A DNA stretch of 64,000 bases from an uncultured Pseudovibrio sp. Lineage in GTDB: Bacteria > Pseudomonadota > Alphaproteobacteria > Rhizobiales > Stappiaceae. Below, in pieces: positions 26,155 to 35,480 of this stretch. The notes under the pieces were generated by a model, which ran no database searches, was not told the origin of the DNA, and saw only the letters and a list, made by a program, of their open reading frames with translations. Location of the stretch: NCBI GenBank assembly GCA_947496145.1, contig CANMBS010000015.1, positions 1-64,000 on the forward strand, given 5' to 3'. Made by a program: the position numbers and the translations under genes. Each line of letters begins with the position of its first letter. The stretch's first letter is position 1.

Positions 26155-28710
26155 TTACATTCCAACTGCGGAGACGAGGCGACGTACGTCCGAAGACGTT
26201 TCAGTCTTCACCGCCAATTGCGCCTGAGCCTTGCAATCTGGCAGTTTTAATGTGCGAATGAGCGCTTTGACTTCAGCGATCATCGCTGGCGTGACCGAAA
26301 GTTCTGTCACGCCTAATCCAATCAGAACAGGAACTGCGCAAAGGTCAGAAGCTGCTCCGCCACACACGGCAACAGTGCGGTTCTTTGATGCGGCCCCCAG
26401 AGCAACCTGCTCAATCAGGCGGAGCACGCCGGGATGCAACGCATCAATACGAGAAGCAAGAGCCGGGTTACCACGGTCCATGGCAAGACCATACTGCGTC
26501 AGATCGTTGGTCCCGATAGAGAAGAACGCAGCTTCCTGCGCCAGCTGGCTTGTGGTAAGCGCTGCGGCAGGCACTTCAATCATAGTGCCAACGTCAACCG
26601 GCTCATCACGGCCAAGCGCAATGCGCTCCTCTTCAACCATGGCCTTGACGGCACGCAGCTCCTCTACACAGGTGATCATGGGCACCATGATCCTGGCGAT
26701 ACCGAAGGGTTTGACCCGCAGGATCGCGCGAAGCTGGGTGCGGAGCAAATCCTGCTCCTGTAAGGTGGCGCGGACACCACGCACACCAAGTGCCGGGTTT
26801 TCTTCCGGCGCGATTGGAAAGTACGCCAAGGGTTTATCACCGCCAGCATCCAATGTGCGGATGATAAGCGGGCGACCTTTCAGCGCATCAGCAATTGCCT
26901 GATACTGCTGGTACTGCTCATCTTCCGTCGGCGCTGTGCTGCGACCAAGATAAAGAAACTCAGAGCGCAGCAGGCCGCATCCTTCGGCACCCTCACGCAT
27001 AGCTTTGTGCGCATCTTCCAGTTTACCCAGATTAGCGAACACTTCGATGCGATGACCATCAGCGGTAAAGCAGGTCTCATGGGCTGTCTGGCGGTTAAGC
27101 TCGCGCTGTCTGGCCTTTGCTGCCATCGCAGTGCGGGCAGTGACCTGATCCTCTTCAGAGGCAAACACACGCAACGATCCGGAAACGCCGTCAAGAATAA
27201 GCGGAGCGCCTTCAGGTATGCGGGCCACATCATCACCTGCTGCCACAAGCGTTGGAATATTCATAGACTCTGCAAGGATCACCGCATGCGACGTTTTCCC
27301 CCCTGCAACCATGCAAATGCCTGCAAGACTGGAAGGGGGGACTGCGGTCAGCTCAGAAGGAAGGACTTCATCCGTGACAAGCACACCGCCTTGCGGGAAA
27401 GCATCCAGAACGGCATGCGGATCATGTCCGGTGAGCAGGCCAAGTAACTGAAGCTCCAGATCACGCAGATCTGCCGCTCTTTCAACCATGCGCGGGTCTT
27501 TCAGGCCGCTGATAAGCGATCTCACCCCGGAGGTGGTGGCAGACCATGCAAACTCAGCGGACTTGCCTTTAGAAATCAGCTCCAGTGAACCGCTTTTAAG
27601 GTCGGGCTCATGCAGCAAGGCAAGATGAGCCTTGAAAATCTCAGCAGATTCCGTGCCGCCTTTTGCAGCTTCTTCAAGACGGGCGCTCAGCTTCGCAAGC
27701 GCATTTTCGAAGCGCTGCTTCTCATGAGCTTCACCGTCTCCGGTCTCTTCAAACTTGGGAGTGGTATGGAATAAGCGAACAGCAGGCCCGACAGCTATAC
27801 CAGAAACCGCAGTTGTCCCTTTGGAAAGCGTAATTTCTCTGTCACCTTCCAGCAGGGTCAAATCCTCCGCTTTTTCAGAAAGAGGAACGCCGGGTGCTTT
27901 TGCAGACATAGCTGTTAGAGCAGGGGCGCTCTCCAGCACCTGATCTCCAAGACCAGAGGCAACAGCTGCCACAATTGCATTCACGATGTCTGCTGCACCA
28001 GCACCCTGTGCGGAGATCAGAAGAGTATCTCCCAGCGAAGTCCCCAGCGCCATCAGCGCCACGATGCTTTTGGCATCTGCCGTCGTGCCACGGCACTCAA
28101 CAGCAACAGTCCCGGCAAATGAACGTGCAATATTGGCAAGGGCCGCCGCCGGACGGGCGTGCAAACCGTTAGCAATCATGAGCGTAACTGTTTCACTGGC
28201 ATTTTCACGATCATCATTGGAGGCGACTACAGTCTGCGCAGAACCATTCTCCCGGCTCTCAACTGAAAGTACTGTTTCACCAACTGCAACTTCGCTGTTG
28301 AGCACACGGCTCGCAACCGTATGTTCGTCGCCATTGGCAACAAGCATGATAACTTGCAGACTGCGTGCGCGGCTGCCTACCTTGTCAAGGTCAAAGGCAA
28401 TCAGCTTGTCACCAGCCCTTACGGTCTGCCCTTCGCTGATGAAGGTTTCAAATCCTTCGCCCTTCAACTCTACTGTATCTACGCCGATATGAAGCAGGAT
28501 TTCAGCGCCATTCGTGGCTCGGATGGTGCAGGCATGCAAAGCATGATGAAGGGAGACGATCACCCCATCACATGGTGAACGCAGCTCTCCTTCAAACGGA
28601 TCAACAGCAAGACCATCACCAAGAAATCCCTGCGCAAAGGCCGGGTCCGGCACGTCTGCAAGTGAGGTTGCCCAGCCTGTTACCGGGGCCTGGAAATCTA
28701 CGATGGTCAT
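26155..28710 (-). CDS. Multiphosphoryl transfer protein EIIA-HPr-Enzyme I
   Basis: An 851-residue fusion with three PTS parts in order. Residues 1-145 are a glucose-type EIIA with the active His in EILLHIGVDTV. Residues 170-260 are HPr with the phospho-His in GLHARPAA. Residues 290-840 are Enzyme I, with the phospho-His in GGKTSHAVILAES, the PEP-binding LLRSEFLYLG and DAGGDKP segments, and the C-terminal Cys in VAVCGGAASD. It is a complete phosphorelay from PEP to the EIICBB protein encoded next. Its start overlaps the murQ stop by 4 bp. Confidence 0.92.
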   Translation of the reverse strand: MTIVDFQAPVTGWATSLADVPDPAFAQGFLGDGLAVDPFEGELRSPCDGVIVSLHHALHACTIRATNGAEILLHIGVDTVELKGEGFETFISEGQTVRAGDKLIAFDLDKVGSRARSLQVIMLVANGDEHTVASRVLNSEVAVGETVLSVESRENGSAQTVVASNDDRENASETVTLMIANGLHARPAAALANIARSFAGTVAVECRGTTADAKSIVALMALGTSLGDTLLISAQGAGAADIVNAIVAAVASGLGDQVLESAPALTAMSAKAPGVPLSEKAEDLTLLEGDREITLSKGTTAVSGIAVGPAVRLFHTTPKFEETGDGEAHEKQRFENALAKLSARLEEAAKGGTESAEIFKAHLALLHEPDLKSGSLELISKGKSAEFAWSATTSGVRSLISGLKDPRMVERAADLRDLELQLLGLLTGHDPHAVLDAFPQGGVLVTDEVLPSELTAVPPSSLAGICMVAGGKTSHAVILAESMNIPTLVAAGDDVARIPEGAPLILDGVSGSLRVFASEEDQVTARTAMAAKARQRELNRQTAHETCFTADGHRIEVFANLGKLEDAHKAMREGAEGCGLLRSEFLYLGRSTAPTEDEQYQQYQAIADALKGRPLIIRTLDAGGDKPLAYFPIAPEENPALGVRGVRATLQEQDLLRTQLRAILRVKPFGIARIMVPMITCVEELRAVKAMVEEERIALGRDEPVDVGTMIEVPAAALTTSQLAQEAAFFSIGTNDLTQYGLAMDRGNPALASRIDALHPGVLRLIEQVALGAASKNRTVAVCGGAASDLCAVPVLIGLGVTELSVTPAMIAEVKALIRTLKLPDCKAQAQLAVKTETSSDVRRLVSAVGM

Positions 28711-29603
28711 TCTTGATTATCCTCAGTCTGAAGGGATTTGCGCAAAACGCCGTTCGCCTCTTTCAGCCTTGAATCGATTTGTTTTTCCGGAACACCTGCC
28801 AACCCAAGCACTGCACGCTTCACCGTTCCAAACTTGTGAACTGCCTCTGTTGCTTCCTGCTCACTCACATGAGAAATTTGCATAACCATGGCTACACAGC
28901 GGTTGCGCAACTTGGCGTTTTTTGGCCGCACATTCACCATCAGATTGTCGTAGATGCCACCCAAACGCGTCATTACTGTGGTCGAGAACAGGTTGAACAA
29001 AGCCTTTTGCGATGTCCCGGCAGCCAAACGAGTTGCACCCGCAATCACTTCAGCACCTGTTTCAGCAACAACACTATGATGAGCCACAGCACCCAGACGG
29101 GTATCCGCATTATTGGTGAAGCCTATGGTAAGAGCACCCAGCTCACGCGCTTTGCGGACCCCTTCGACAGTAAAAACAACTCCGCCACTTGCTGAGACAC
29201 CAATGACCACATCCTGTGAGGTAATACCTAATGTTTCTATCTGCCCGGCAGAACCTGCGCCGGAATCTTCAAGATCATCAGCCAGACCACCTGTCAGGTC
29301 TGTGCCGCTGGGAATGACAATCGCCAGACGATTTTCGGGCCAGTCAAAGGTAGGGCCAAGCTCTAAGCTATCAAGGAGCGAGATAACCCCAGAAGATCCG
29401 GCACCCACATAGATCAACCTTCCGCAAGATCCGGACAGACGGTCAACCGCTGCTTCAACTGCCGGCTCAAGAGCGTCAAGTGCCGGACGAACAGCTTCTA
29501 CAGCACGCATTTGGCCTTCCCACAAAGCTGAGAGGATTTCTGAAGTCTTCAGAGTGTCTAAATTTCTATATTGGCTTGCTGCGGTTTCGGTATTGACCGA
29601 CAT
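28707..29603 (-). CDS. murQ: N-acetylmuramic acid 6-phosphate etherase
   Basis: A 298-residue SIS-domain enzyme. Family motifs are YVGAGSSGVISLLDSLELGP, VIGVSASGGVVF, AGATRLAAGTSQKALFNLF and VNVRPKNAKLRNR. It cleaves MurNAc-6-P to GlcNAc-6-P and lactate during peptidoglycan recycling. The ATG at 29603 has a GGAG about 5 nt upstream; longer versions have no family support. It is the first gene of the leftward PTS operon and is divergent from a GntR/UTRA regulator. Confidence 0.93.
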   Translation of the reverse strand: MSVNTETAASQYRNLDTLKTSEILSALWEGQMRAVEAVRPALDALEPAVEAAVDRLSGSCGRLIYVGAGSSGVISLLDSLELGPTFDWPENRLAIVIPSGTDLTGGLADDLEDSGAGSAGQIETLGITSQDVVIGVSASGGVVFTVEGVRKARELGALTIGFTNNADTRLGAVAHHSVVAETGAEVIAGATRLAAGTSQKALFNLFSTTVMTRLGGIYDNLMVNVRPKNAKLRNRCVAMVMQISHVSEQEATEAVHKFGTVKRAVLGLAGVPEKQIDSRLKEANGVLRKSLQTEDNQE

Positions 29604-29900
29604 TTTGCTCCCGGCTCCCAAATCCAAACTGGCGTTAAATTGGACTGATACAAACCATAGTGTCATTGCATAAAGCATGCAACCAATTTCAAATACCAAA
29701 CATATACCAGTTTAATGAGATTTGCTGATATCCACACAGCAAATTACCGCTAATATTTTGAAATATATTAGAAATTATGCCCTTTGTATGGAGTAGTACT
29801 GATATATATGATATGCACTATTATGTTTGATCTAAATATCACTTGCAAAGTGGTATGATATTGGTAGCTTATGACACTCACTGCTGAGATTGGAACCACT
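29604..29900. promoter_or_regulatory. Divergent promoter region of the murQ-PTS operon and its regulator
   Basis: An AT-rich region between divergent genes. Several ACCA/TGGT half-sites occur (TATACCAGTTT near 29705, TGGTATGATATTGGTA near 29851). These could be sites for the adjacent UTRA-type regulator, but no perfect palindrome is present. Confidence 0.45.
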
Positions 29901-30662
29901 ATGATACCAAATGGGAAAAACCTGGGTGAGATTGAAAAGGTCGAATTGTCCTCGGAGTTGCCGTCCCCGCTTTATCTGCAACTTGCAAAACACCTGCGGC
30001 TTCAAATTACAAGCGGTCATCTTGGGGAGAACGAAGCTTTGCCGGGGGAGCGGGAACTCGCTGAGATGTTTGCCATCTCCCGAGTGACAGTACGCAAGGC
30101 TCTTTCCGCTCTTGCATCAGAAGGACTGCTCACCAATCGACAGGGTTCCGGCTGGTTTACCAATGCCAGTCCTCACGTGGAGCAGCGCCTTTCGGTACTT
30201 ACCAGTTTTTCTGAGGATATGCAGTCACGGGGGTTCAAACCCGGCGTAAAATGGCTGGATCGCAATGTAACAGTTGCTAATCCTGTAGAAGCACTCGCCT
30301 TAAATCTGCGGCCAGGGGAAGAAGTCGCGCGAATGAATCGCCTGCGCTTTGCTGATAACAAACCGCTTTGCATTGAACTGAGTGTGGTTTCAACCAGATA
30401 TCTGCCAGACCCTTTGACCGTTGAGGGTTCCCTCTACAAGCATCTGCGCAAGCTTGGCAACGCACCACACCGCGCTTTACAGCGCCTGAGTGCGGTAAGC
30501 CTTGAACCTGACCATGCTGAGCTGCTGGAGCTGTCAGAGGGTGCACCAGCCCTTTACATCGAGCGCCGCACGTTCCTGAAAGATGGCACCCCACTCGAAT
30601 TTGTCTCCTCCCATTACAGAGGTGACGCCTATGATTTTATTGTTGAACTCACGCTTACCTGA
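29901..30662 (+). CDS. GntR-family regulator with UTRA domain (NagR-like)
   Basis: A 253-residue HutC-subfamily regulator. The winged helix reads PLYLQLAKHLRLQITSGHL, then PGERELAEMF and ISRVTVRKALSALASEGL. The UTRA ligand domain follows (LTSFSEDMQSRGFKPGVK; LRPGEEVARMNRLRFAD; YIERRTFL). Members of this type sense GlcN-6-P or GlcNAc-6-P and repress amino-sugar genes. Divergence from murQ-PTS supports that role here. The ATG at 29901 keeps the family-typical N-terminus. Confidence 0.88.
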   Translation: MIPNGKNLGEIEKVELSSELPSPLYLQLAKHLRLQITSGHLGENEALPGERELAEMFAISRVTVRKALSALASEGLLTNRQGSGWFTNASPHVEQRLSVLTSFSEDMQSRGFKPGVKWLDRNVTVANPVEALALNLRPGEEVARMNRLRFADNKPLCIELSVVSTRYLPDPLTVEGSLYKHLRKLGNAPHRALQRLSAVSLEPDHAELLELSEGAPALYIERRTFLKDGTPLEFVSSHYRGDAYDFIVELTLT

Positions 30663-30681
30663 CGCTGACAGCAGGTTTGAC

Positions 30682-31209
30682 TCATTCCACATCAACACGC
30701 ATGGGAATGTGCTGCGGGCAGTTGGCGTCCCACGCATCGATGGTGAAGATGATTGCCTGCTCTGCTACTGCACGATAGGGCTGATCGTATTGCATCAGCT
30801 GCTTGATCAGCTCGGGATCGTCTTCAATAACCTCTGCCGTACCCCAAATCTTGATCCGGGTCTTTTGGAGGTAATCGATCAGGAAGATGAAGGCCCTGGG
30901 GTTGTCCTCCAGATTCCCCTGACTGATGTACTGCTGGTTGCCGCGAAAATCCGCAAAGCCGAGACGGCGATTATCGAGCACCTTCAGGAAGCCCGCCGGA
31001 CCGCCGCGATGCTGCATGTAAGGCTGACCATCCGCATTAGAAGTTGCCAGAAAGAAACTGCGCTGCGCGGCGATGTATCGGGCCAGATCCGCAGTGATCT
31101 CGGTTTTCCAGCCGCCACGCTCTTCCATGCTGGCATAACCACGGCGCGAGCCTTTACGGCTCTGGATGGCTTTGACAGTGGGTGTAAAGCCAATATCACT
31201 GGAATACAT
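30682..31209 (-). CDS. Pyridoxamine 5'-phosphate oxidase-family FMN-binding protein
   Basis: A 175-residue split-barrel flavoprotein. Features are FFLATSNADGQPYMQHRGGPAGFLKVLD, FADFRGNQQYISQGNLEDNPRAFIFLIDY and RIKIWGTAEVIEDD, which form the FMN site. It is the last gene of a three-gene operon with an NTF2-like protein and an AhpD-like protein. Members of this subgroup are usually unassigned redox proteins, not vitamin B6 enzymes. Confidence 0.82.
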   Translation of the reverse strand: MYSSDIGFTPTVKAIQSRKGSRRGYASMEERGGWKTEITADLARYIAAQRSFFLATSNADGQPYMQHRGGPAGFLKVLDNRRLGFADFRGNQQYISQGNLEDNPRAFIFLIDYLQKTRIKIWGTAEVIEDDPELIKQLMQYDQPYRAVAEQAIIFTIDAWDANCPQHIPMRVDVE

Positions 31210-31223
31210 GGGGGTTCCTCCAG

Positions 31224-31688
31224 TTAAAGACCCAGATCGCTCAGGCTGGCATGATCATCCGGGCGGCGACCCAGCGGCCAGTGGAACTTGCGCTCCTCTG
31301 GTTTGATCGGGTGCTCATTGATGCTCGCGATCCGGCGCTTCATCAGGCCGTCCTCTGCAAACTCCCAGTTTTCATTGCCATAAGCGCGGAACCACTGTCC
31401 GGAGTCGTCATGATACTCATAGGCAAAGCGAACGGCGATGCGGTCACCTTCAAAGGCCCATAGCTCTTTAAGGAGGCGGTAGTCGAGCTCTCGGGTCCAT
31501 TTACGAGTGAGCAGCTGCTCGATCTCGTGGCGTCCGGTCACAAATTCAGCTCTGTTCCGCCACTGGCAGTCTGGCGTGTACGCCAAAGCAACCTTGTGCG
31601 GATCCCTTGAGTTCCAACCATCTTCCGCTGCACGGATCTTGGCACAGGCAGTTTCCCGTGTGAACGGTGGGAGTGGCGGTCTGGTCAT
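31224..31688 (-). CDS. NTF2-like protein (DUF1348)
   Basis: A 154-residue small protein of the DUF1348/NTF2-like group. It is rich in conserved aromatics ([58 protein letters not shown]). The ATG at 31688 has GGAG 6 nt upstream. It lies between the AhpD-like and FMN-binding genes. No enzyme activity is assigned to the family. Confidence 0.82.
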   Translation of the reverse strand: MTRPPLPPFTRETACAKIRAAEDGWNSRDPHKVALAYTPDCQWRNRAEFVTGRHEIEQLLTRKWTRELDYRLLKELWAFEGDRIAVRFAYEYHDDSGQWFRAYGNENWEFAEDGLMKRRIASINEHPIKPEERKFHWPLGRRPDDHASLSDLGL

Positions 31689-31739
31689 GACGATCTCCGG
31701 AAGGGTGACAGGTGGACTGAACCCCACCTGCCTGTCGCG

Positions 31740-32285
31740 TCAGGCAAGTTCTTTAGCGGCTGGGAAGTCTACTTCCGTTCCCAGAACTTCGTTCATGTAG
31801 TTGGTCAGCGTGTTCAGGGCCACATGACCAACGATCTCAACAAGCTCTGCATCGGAATAACCTGCATCGCGCACAGCCTGCACAGCAGCATCAGAAACCT
31901 GGCCACGGTTCTTGACAATGGCGACCGCAAGCTCAACAGCAACAGCGGCTTTCGCGTCCTCTGAGCTGCCTTTGCGGTTCTTTACAATCTCATCATCGGA
32001 GAGCTTGGCAAGGTTGGATGCAAGGTAGGTATGTGCGGACAGGCAATAGCTACAGCCATTCAGCTCGGCAACGGCCAGAGCAAGACGCTCACGAGTTGCG
32101 GCAGGGAGCGTTCCTTTGCCAAGAGCGCCATTCAAGCCAAGGTAACCTTCCAGAGCTTGCGGGCTGTTGGCAACAATGCGGAACAGGTTCGGCACGGAGC
32201 CGAGCTGAGACTTAACGGCCTGAAGGGAAGCCTGAGACTCCTGAGGAGCGGCTTCTATGGAAGATGGGGTAGGAATGCGTGACAT
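31740..32285 (-). CDS. AhpD/carboxymuconolactone decarboxylase-family peroxidase-like protein
   Basis: A 181-residue helical protein with the AhpD redox motif ELNGCSYCLSAHT: a CxxC pair followed by His. Family context: LPAATRERLALAVAELN before it and EIVGHVALNTLTNYMNEV near the C-terminus. It probably reduces organic peroxides or acts as a thiol reductant. It starts the operon that is divergent from a LysR regulator. Confidence 0.85.
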   Translation of the reverse strand: MSRIPTPSSIEAAPQESQASLQAVKSQLGSVPNLFRIVANSPQALEGYLGLNGALGKGTLPAATRERLALAVAELNGCSYCLSAHTYLASNLAKLSDDEIVKNRKGSSEDAKAAVAVELAVAIVKNRGQVSDAAVQAVRDAGYSDAELVEIVGHVALNTLTNYMNEVLGTEVDFPAAKELA

Positions 32286-32415
32286 TTATTATCTCCTTAT
32301 TTTTGAAACAGGATGATGATCTTCATGTAACCAATGTCTGAAAGAAAATAATTGGGCTTCTATGCAATTCACTATTACAGTTACTGTAATAAATGAGCGG
32401 AGTTGTGGGATTGAT

Positions 32416-33315
32416 ATGGACAAGCTTGAAACAATGCAGGTCTTTGTGGAGGTGGCTGAGCGAGAGAGCTTCGTGGAAGCCAGTAAAAAGCTTGGCCTTT
32501 CAGCCCCTGCGGTGACCCGCTCCATCGCCCGGCTGGAGCAATCCCTCGGCACAAGATTGTTCAACCGAACCACCCGTCATGTGCGTCTGACTGATGCGGG
32601 CAGGCACTATCTTTGCGACGTAAAAGGTATTCTGGAGAGCGTTGAACAGGCGGAAGCTGCAGTGACAGGCAGCGTCGTCAGGCCAGTTGGAGAGCTTTCC
32701 ATCACAGCGCCAGTACTGTTCGGGCAGAAGTATATCGTCCCCCTGATCACTCAATATCTGGACCTTTACCCGGACGTCAGCGTCAACGCAGTGTTCTATG
32801 ATCGTATTGTCAATATGGTGGAAGACAATCTGGACGTCGCCATCCGCATCGGACATCTGCAGGACTCCAGCCTCTATGCGACCCGTGTCGGGAGTATCCG
32901 GCGCGTGATTTGTGCTGCTCCGGAATACTTTGCAGAGCATGGGATCCCGCAGATACCCTCAGATCTGGCAGATCACAAGATCATTCAGCCAACTGCGGTC
33001 GAGACCAGCAATCAGTGGAAGTTTTCGGGAGAAAAGGCAGAGGTGGTGAAGATCAAGCCTCACCTGCGCTGCAACCAGAACTGCGCGGCAATACAAGCTG
33101 CTACAGATGGCGCCGGGATAACACGGCTGCTGTCCTATCAGGTTGCCAAGGATGTAGCGAACGGCGCCTTGCAGTTGGCACTGGAAGGGTATGAGCTTGA
33201 TCCGTTGCCGGTCCATATCGTTTACATGGAAGGTCGCCGGGCCAGCGCCAAGGTGCGTTCCTTCGTGGATTTTGCATCCAAACGTTTGCGCGACAATCCT
33301 TTTATTGGCGAGTAA
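32416..33315 (+). CDS. LysR-family transcriptional regulator
   Basis: A 299-residue LysR regulator. The N-terminal helix-turn-helix reads MQVFVEVAERESFVEASKKL, then APAVTRSIARLEQSLGTRLF and RTTRHVRLTDAG. The effector domain follows (LSITAPVLFGQKYIVPLI; DVAIRIGHLQDSS). The start at 32416 gives the normal LysR N-terminus. It is divergent from the AhpD/NTF2/FMN operon, which it probably controls. Confidence 0.87.
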   Translation: MDKLETMQVFVEVAERESFVEASKKLGLSAPAVTRSIARLEQSLGTRLFNRTTRHVRLTDAGRHYLCDVKGILESVEQAEAAVTGSVVRPVGELSITAPVLFGQKYIVPLITQYLDLYPDVSVNAVFYDRIVNMVEDNLDVAIRIGHLQDSSLYATRVGSIRRVICAAPEYFAEHGIPQIPSDLADHKIIQPTAVETSNQWKFSGEKAEVVKIKPHLRCNQNCAAIQAATDGAGITRLLSYQVAKDVANGALQLALEGYELDPLPVHIVYMEGRRASAKVRSFVDFASKRLRDNPFIGE

Positions 33316-33328
33316 GACATCAATGAAT

Positions 33329-33368
33329 GAAAGCGCCCGGTGTGATCCTCTCACAACCGGGCGCTTTC
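33329..33368. terminator. Bidirectional terminator
   Basis: A 13-bp perfect stem GAAAGCGCCCGGT (33329-33341) / ACCGGGCGCTTTC (33356-33368), between the convergent LysR and enoyl-CoA hydratase genes. Confidence 0.85.
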
Positions 33369-33375
33369 TCATGTG

Positions 33376-34164
33376 TTATGCATCTTCCAGCCCGGCCTGC
33401 TCATTGAAGTTAGGCTTGCGCTTTTCAAGGAAGGCGGTCATGCCTTCCTGTTGAGCGGGCGAACCAAACAGCGCATGGTACATCTGCCGTTCAAAGCGGA
33501 TGCCGTTTTCCAGAGAGTTCTCGTCAGCAGCATTCACACAGGCCCGCGCCATCATGGTGATGTTCCGCGCATAGCCTGCGATGGTCGCAGCTGTTTCATT
33601 TGCAACAGTGAGCAACTCATCTGCCGGGATCTTCCGGCTGATGAGGCCCATGTCGTAAGCCTCCTGCGCATCGATCATACGGCCTGTCAGGATCAAATCC
33701 ATCGCCCGTGCCTTGCCGACCAGTTTGGTAAGCCGCTGAGACCCGCCGATCCCTGGAATACAGCCGATCTTCACCTCAGGCTGGCCAAATCTGGCTGTGT
33801 CGGCTGCCAGAATGATGTCGCACATCATAGCCACCTCACAGCCTCCGCCCAGAGCGTAGCCTGACACAGCAGCAATTTTCGGAATGCGGAGCCCGGCGAA
33901 GCGATCCCATCCGGTAAAAAAGTTGCTGGCATACATGCTGGTGTAGTTTTGCTCGTTAAGCTCAGCAATATCAGCACCAGCAGCAAAAGCACGCTCGTTT
34001 CCTGTCAGGATCAGGCATCCAATAGCCGGGTCTGCATCATATCTGGTTGCCGCGTCCAGCACTTCCTCCAGAACCTGAGAGTTCAGTGCGTTCAGAGCTT
34101 TGGGACGATTGAAGCGGATGGTTGCCACGCGCCCTTCGACAGATGTTTCAATGGTTTCATACAT
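33376..34164 (-). CDS. Enoyl-CoA hydratase
   Basis: A 262-residue crotonase-fold protein of classic short-chain length. It has the oxyanion segment AFAAGADIAEL and SGYALGGGCEVAMMCDII, with the first catalytic Glu in GGGCEVAM. The second Glu lies in ARFGQPEVKIGCIPGIGGSQRL. Both Glu residues are kept, supporting hydratase activity. It ends an operon with a membrane flavoreductase and an adenylation-domain protein. Confidence 0.88.
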   Translation of the reverse strand: MYETIETSVEGRVATIRFNRPKALNALNSQVLEEVLDAATRYDADPAIGCLILTGNERAFAAGADIAELNEQNYTSMYASNFFTGWDRFAGLRIPKIAAVSGYALGGGCEVAMMCDIILAADTARFGQPEVKIGCIPGIGGSQRLTKLVGKARAMDLILTGRMIDAQEAYDMGLISRKIPADELLTVANETAATIAGYARNITMMARACVNAADENSLENGIRFERQMYHALFGSPAQQEGMTAFLEKRKPNFNEQAGLEDA

Positions 34165-34166
34165 GA

Positions 34167-35480
34167 TCAGCTATCCCAGATTGCGCCATAGGCAGGAATG
34201 CCGAGGCTTTCCATGTCGTGAACGAGTTTGCGGGTGAGCTTCTGGTTGGAGATCACAATCACGGCCTCCGCCCCGCTTTCCTGAATTGCTTTCATAGTGA
34301 GGGCTGTCAGGTCCGGTTTACCTTGCGCGTCCGTGTCCCAGATCACCGGGTTTTCAGTGTTTGCCTCAATCTCATCAACAAACGCATCGCCATAGGTTTT
34401 ACGTGGGTTGCGGGTGGACCAGATTACCTTGTTCGGCACTTCGCCCGCCAGAAGGTGCGGCAGGATCGGGCCGATACCGGACCCGGTGCCCACATAGACC
34501 ACCTTCTTGAACAGCACCTCAATACGCGCCACACCAGAGGTGGTGATGCCCTTCACCCAAACATGGCTTGGTGGGTTTTCAATGAATTCACCAGTCCAGT
34601 CCCCCGCCCGGCTGATCGCCAGACGATACCCCGGCTCATGTGGAGAGGGGATACTCGCGAAGGCGTGATACTCACCAAAAGGCGTGTGACTGATGGCATT
34701 AGAACTGCCCGGAAACGGCGTATCTCCGTAATTGAACTTTGCCAGAACCGCATGATTGGACGGCTTCACTACATCCACCTTCACACGCTTCAGTGTCAGC
34801 CATGGGGAGATGATGGACAATGTGATCAGGCAGAGCATCCAGAAGGCTGAAGTTTCCAGCAGAACACCGCCAGTATCTTGTGTGATGGAGATCGTCTGCG
34901 CCCAGAAAAGGCCCAGAACAGTCCAGCCCACAAACCGGTGCAGCTTCTCAAAGGTGTTGTGATGACGTGCACGAAAACCGCCCTGTGCGGTGATGATCAG
35001 CAAAACCATCAAGGCAACCATTGCCCCACTCAGAGCCAGTGTCTGATCAGAGGGCAATGCTGCTCCTTCAACACGGTTTGCCGCCATGGCGTAAAGCAGA
35101 AAGCCGAACCAGATAGTGCCAGAGACTGTGCTGCTGGAATGCAACCCGCCAAAGTGGAAGACTTTGCCCGCCCCCCAGCGAATCCAGAGCGGCCAGCTGG
35201 TTGGAATGCGGGTTGCCAGCCAGAACAAAGCATTCACCACCCGTTGCTGACGGATCAGGATACCCAGAGACAGGTTGATCAACGCCATATCTGCAATGGC
35301 ACCAAGCGCAAAGCCGGTTTCAGAGAACCAGCGTCCATCCTGTAAGCCTGCGATGAAAACTGCAATGTTGACCACTGCAACCAGCACCACAAGCCTGTTG
35401 TATTCCATCAAAGATGGATGGCGGGTTACACGTCGCCAGTTATAGCTGCGCGTTTCGGCAGCTGTCGCTTCAATTGTCAT
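34167..35480 (-). CDS. Membrane flavoreductase-like protein (TmpL-type C-terminal half)
   Basis: A 437-residue integral membrane protein. About six hydrophobic spans occupy residues 28-230 (for example VVLVAVVNIAVFIAG; TIWFGFLLYAMA; ALSGAMVALMVLLIITA). The cytoplasmic part has a reductase-like NAD(P) motif VVYVGTGSGIGPILPHLL followed by KVIWSTRNP. It overlaps the upstream adenylation gene by 1 bp. This order (AMP-binding domain, membrane domain, reductase domain) is that of the single fungal protein TmpL. I infer a redox role; the electron acceptor is unknown. Confidence 0.75.
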   Translation of the reverse strand: MTIEATAAETRSYNWRRVTRHPSLMEYNRLVVLVAVVNIAVFIAGLQDGRWFSETGFALGAIADMALINLSLGILIRQQRVVNALFWLATRIPTSWPLWIRWGAGKVFHFGGLHSSSTVSGTIWFGFLLYAMAANRVEGAALPSDQTLALSGAMVALMVLLIITAQGGFRARHHNTFEKLHRFVGWTVLGLFWAQTISITQDTGGVLLETSAFWMLCLITLSIISPWLTLKRVKVDVVKPSNHAVLAKFNYGDTPFPGSSNAISHTPFGEYHAFASIPSPHEPGYRLAISRAGDWTGEFIENPPSHVWVKGITTSGVARIEVLFKKVVYVGTGSGIGPILPHLLAGEVPNKVIWSTRNPRKTYGDAFVDEIEANTENPVIWDTDAQGKPDLTALTMKAIQESGAEAVIVISNQKLTRKLVHDMESLGIPAYGAIWDS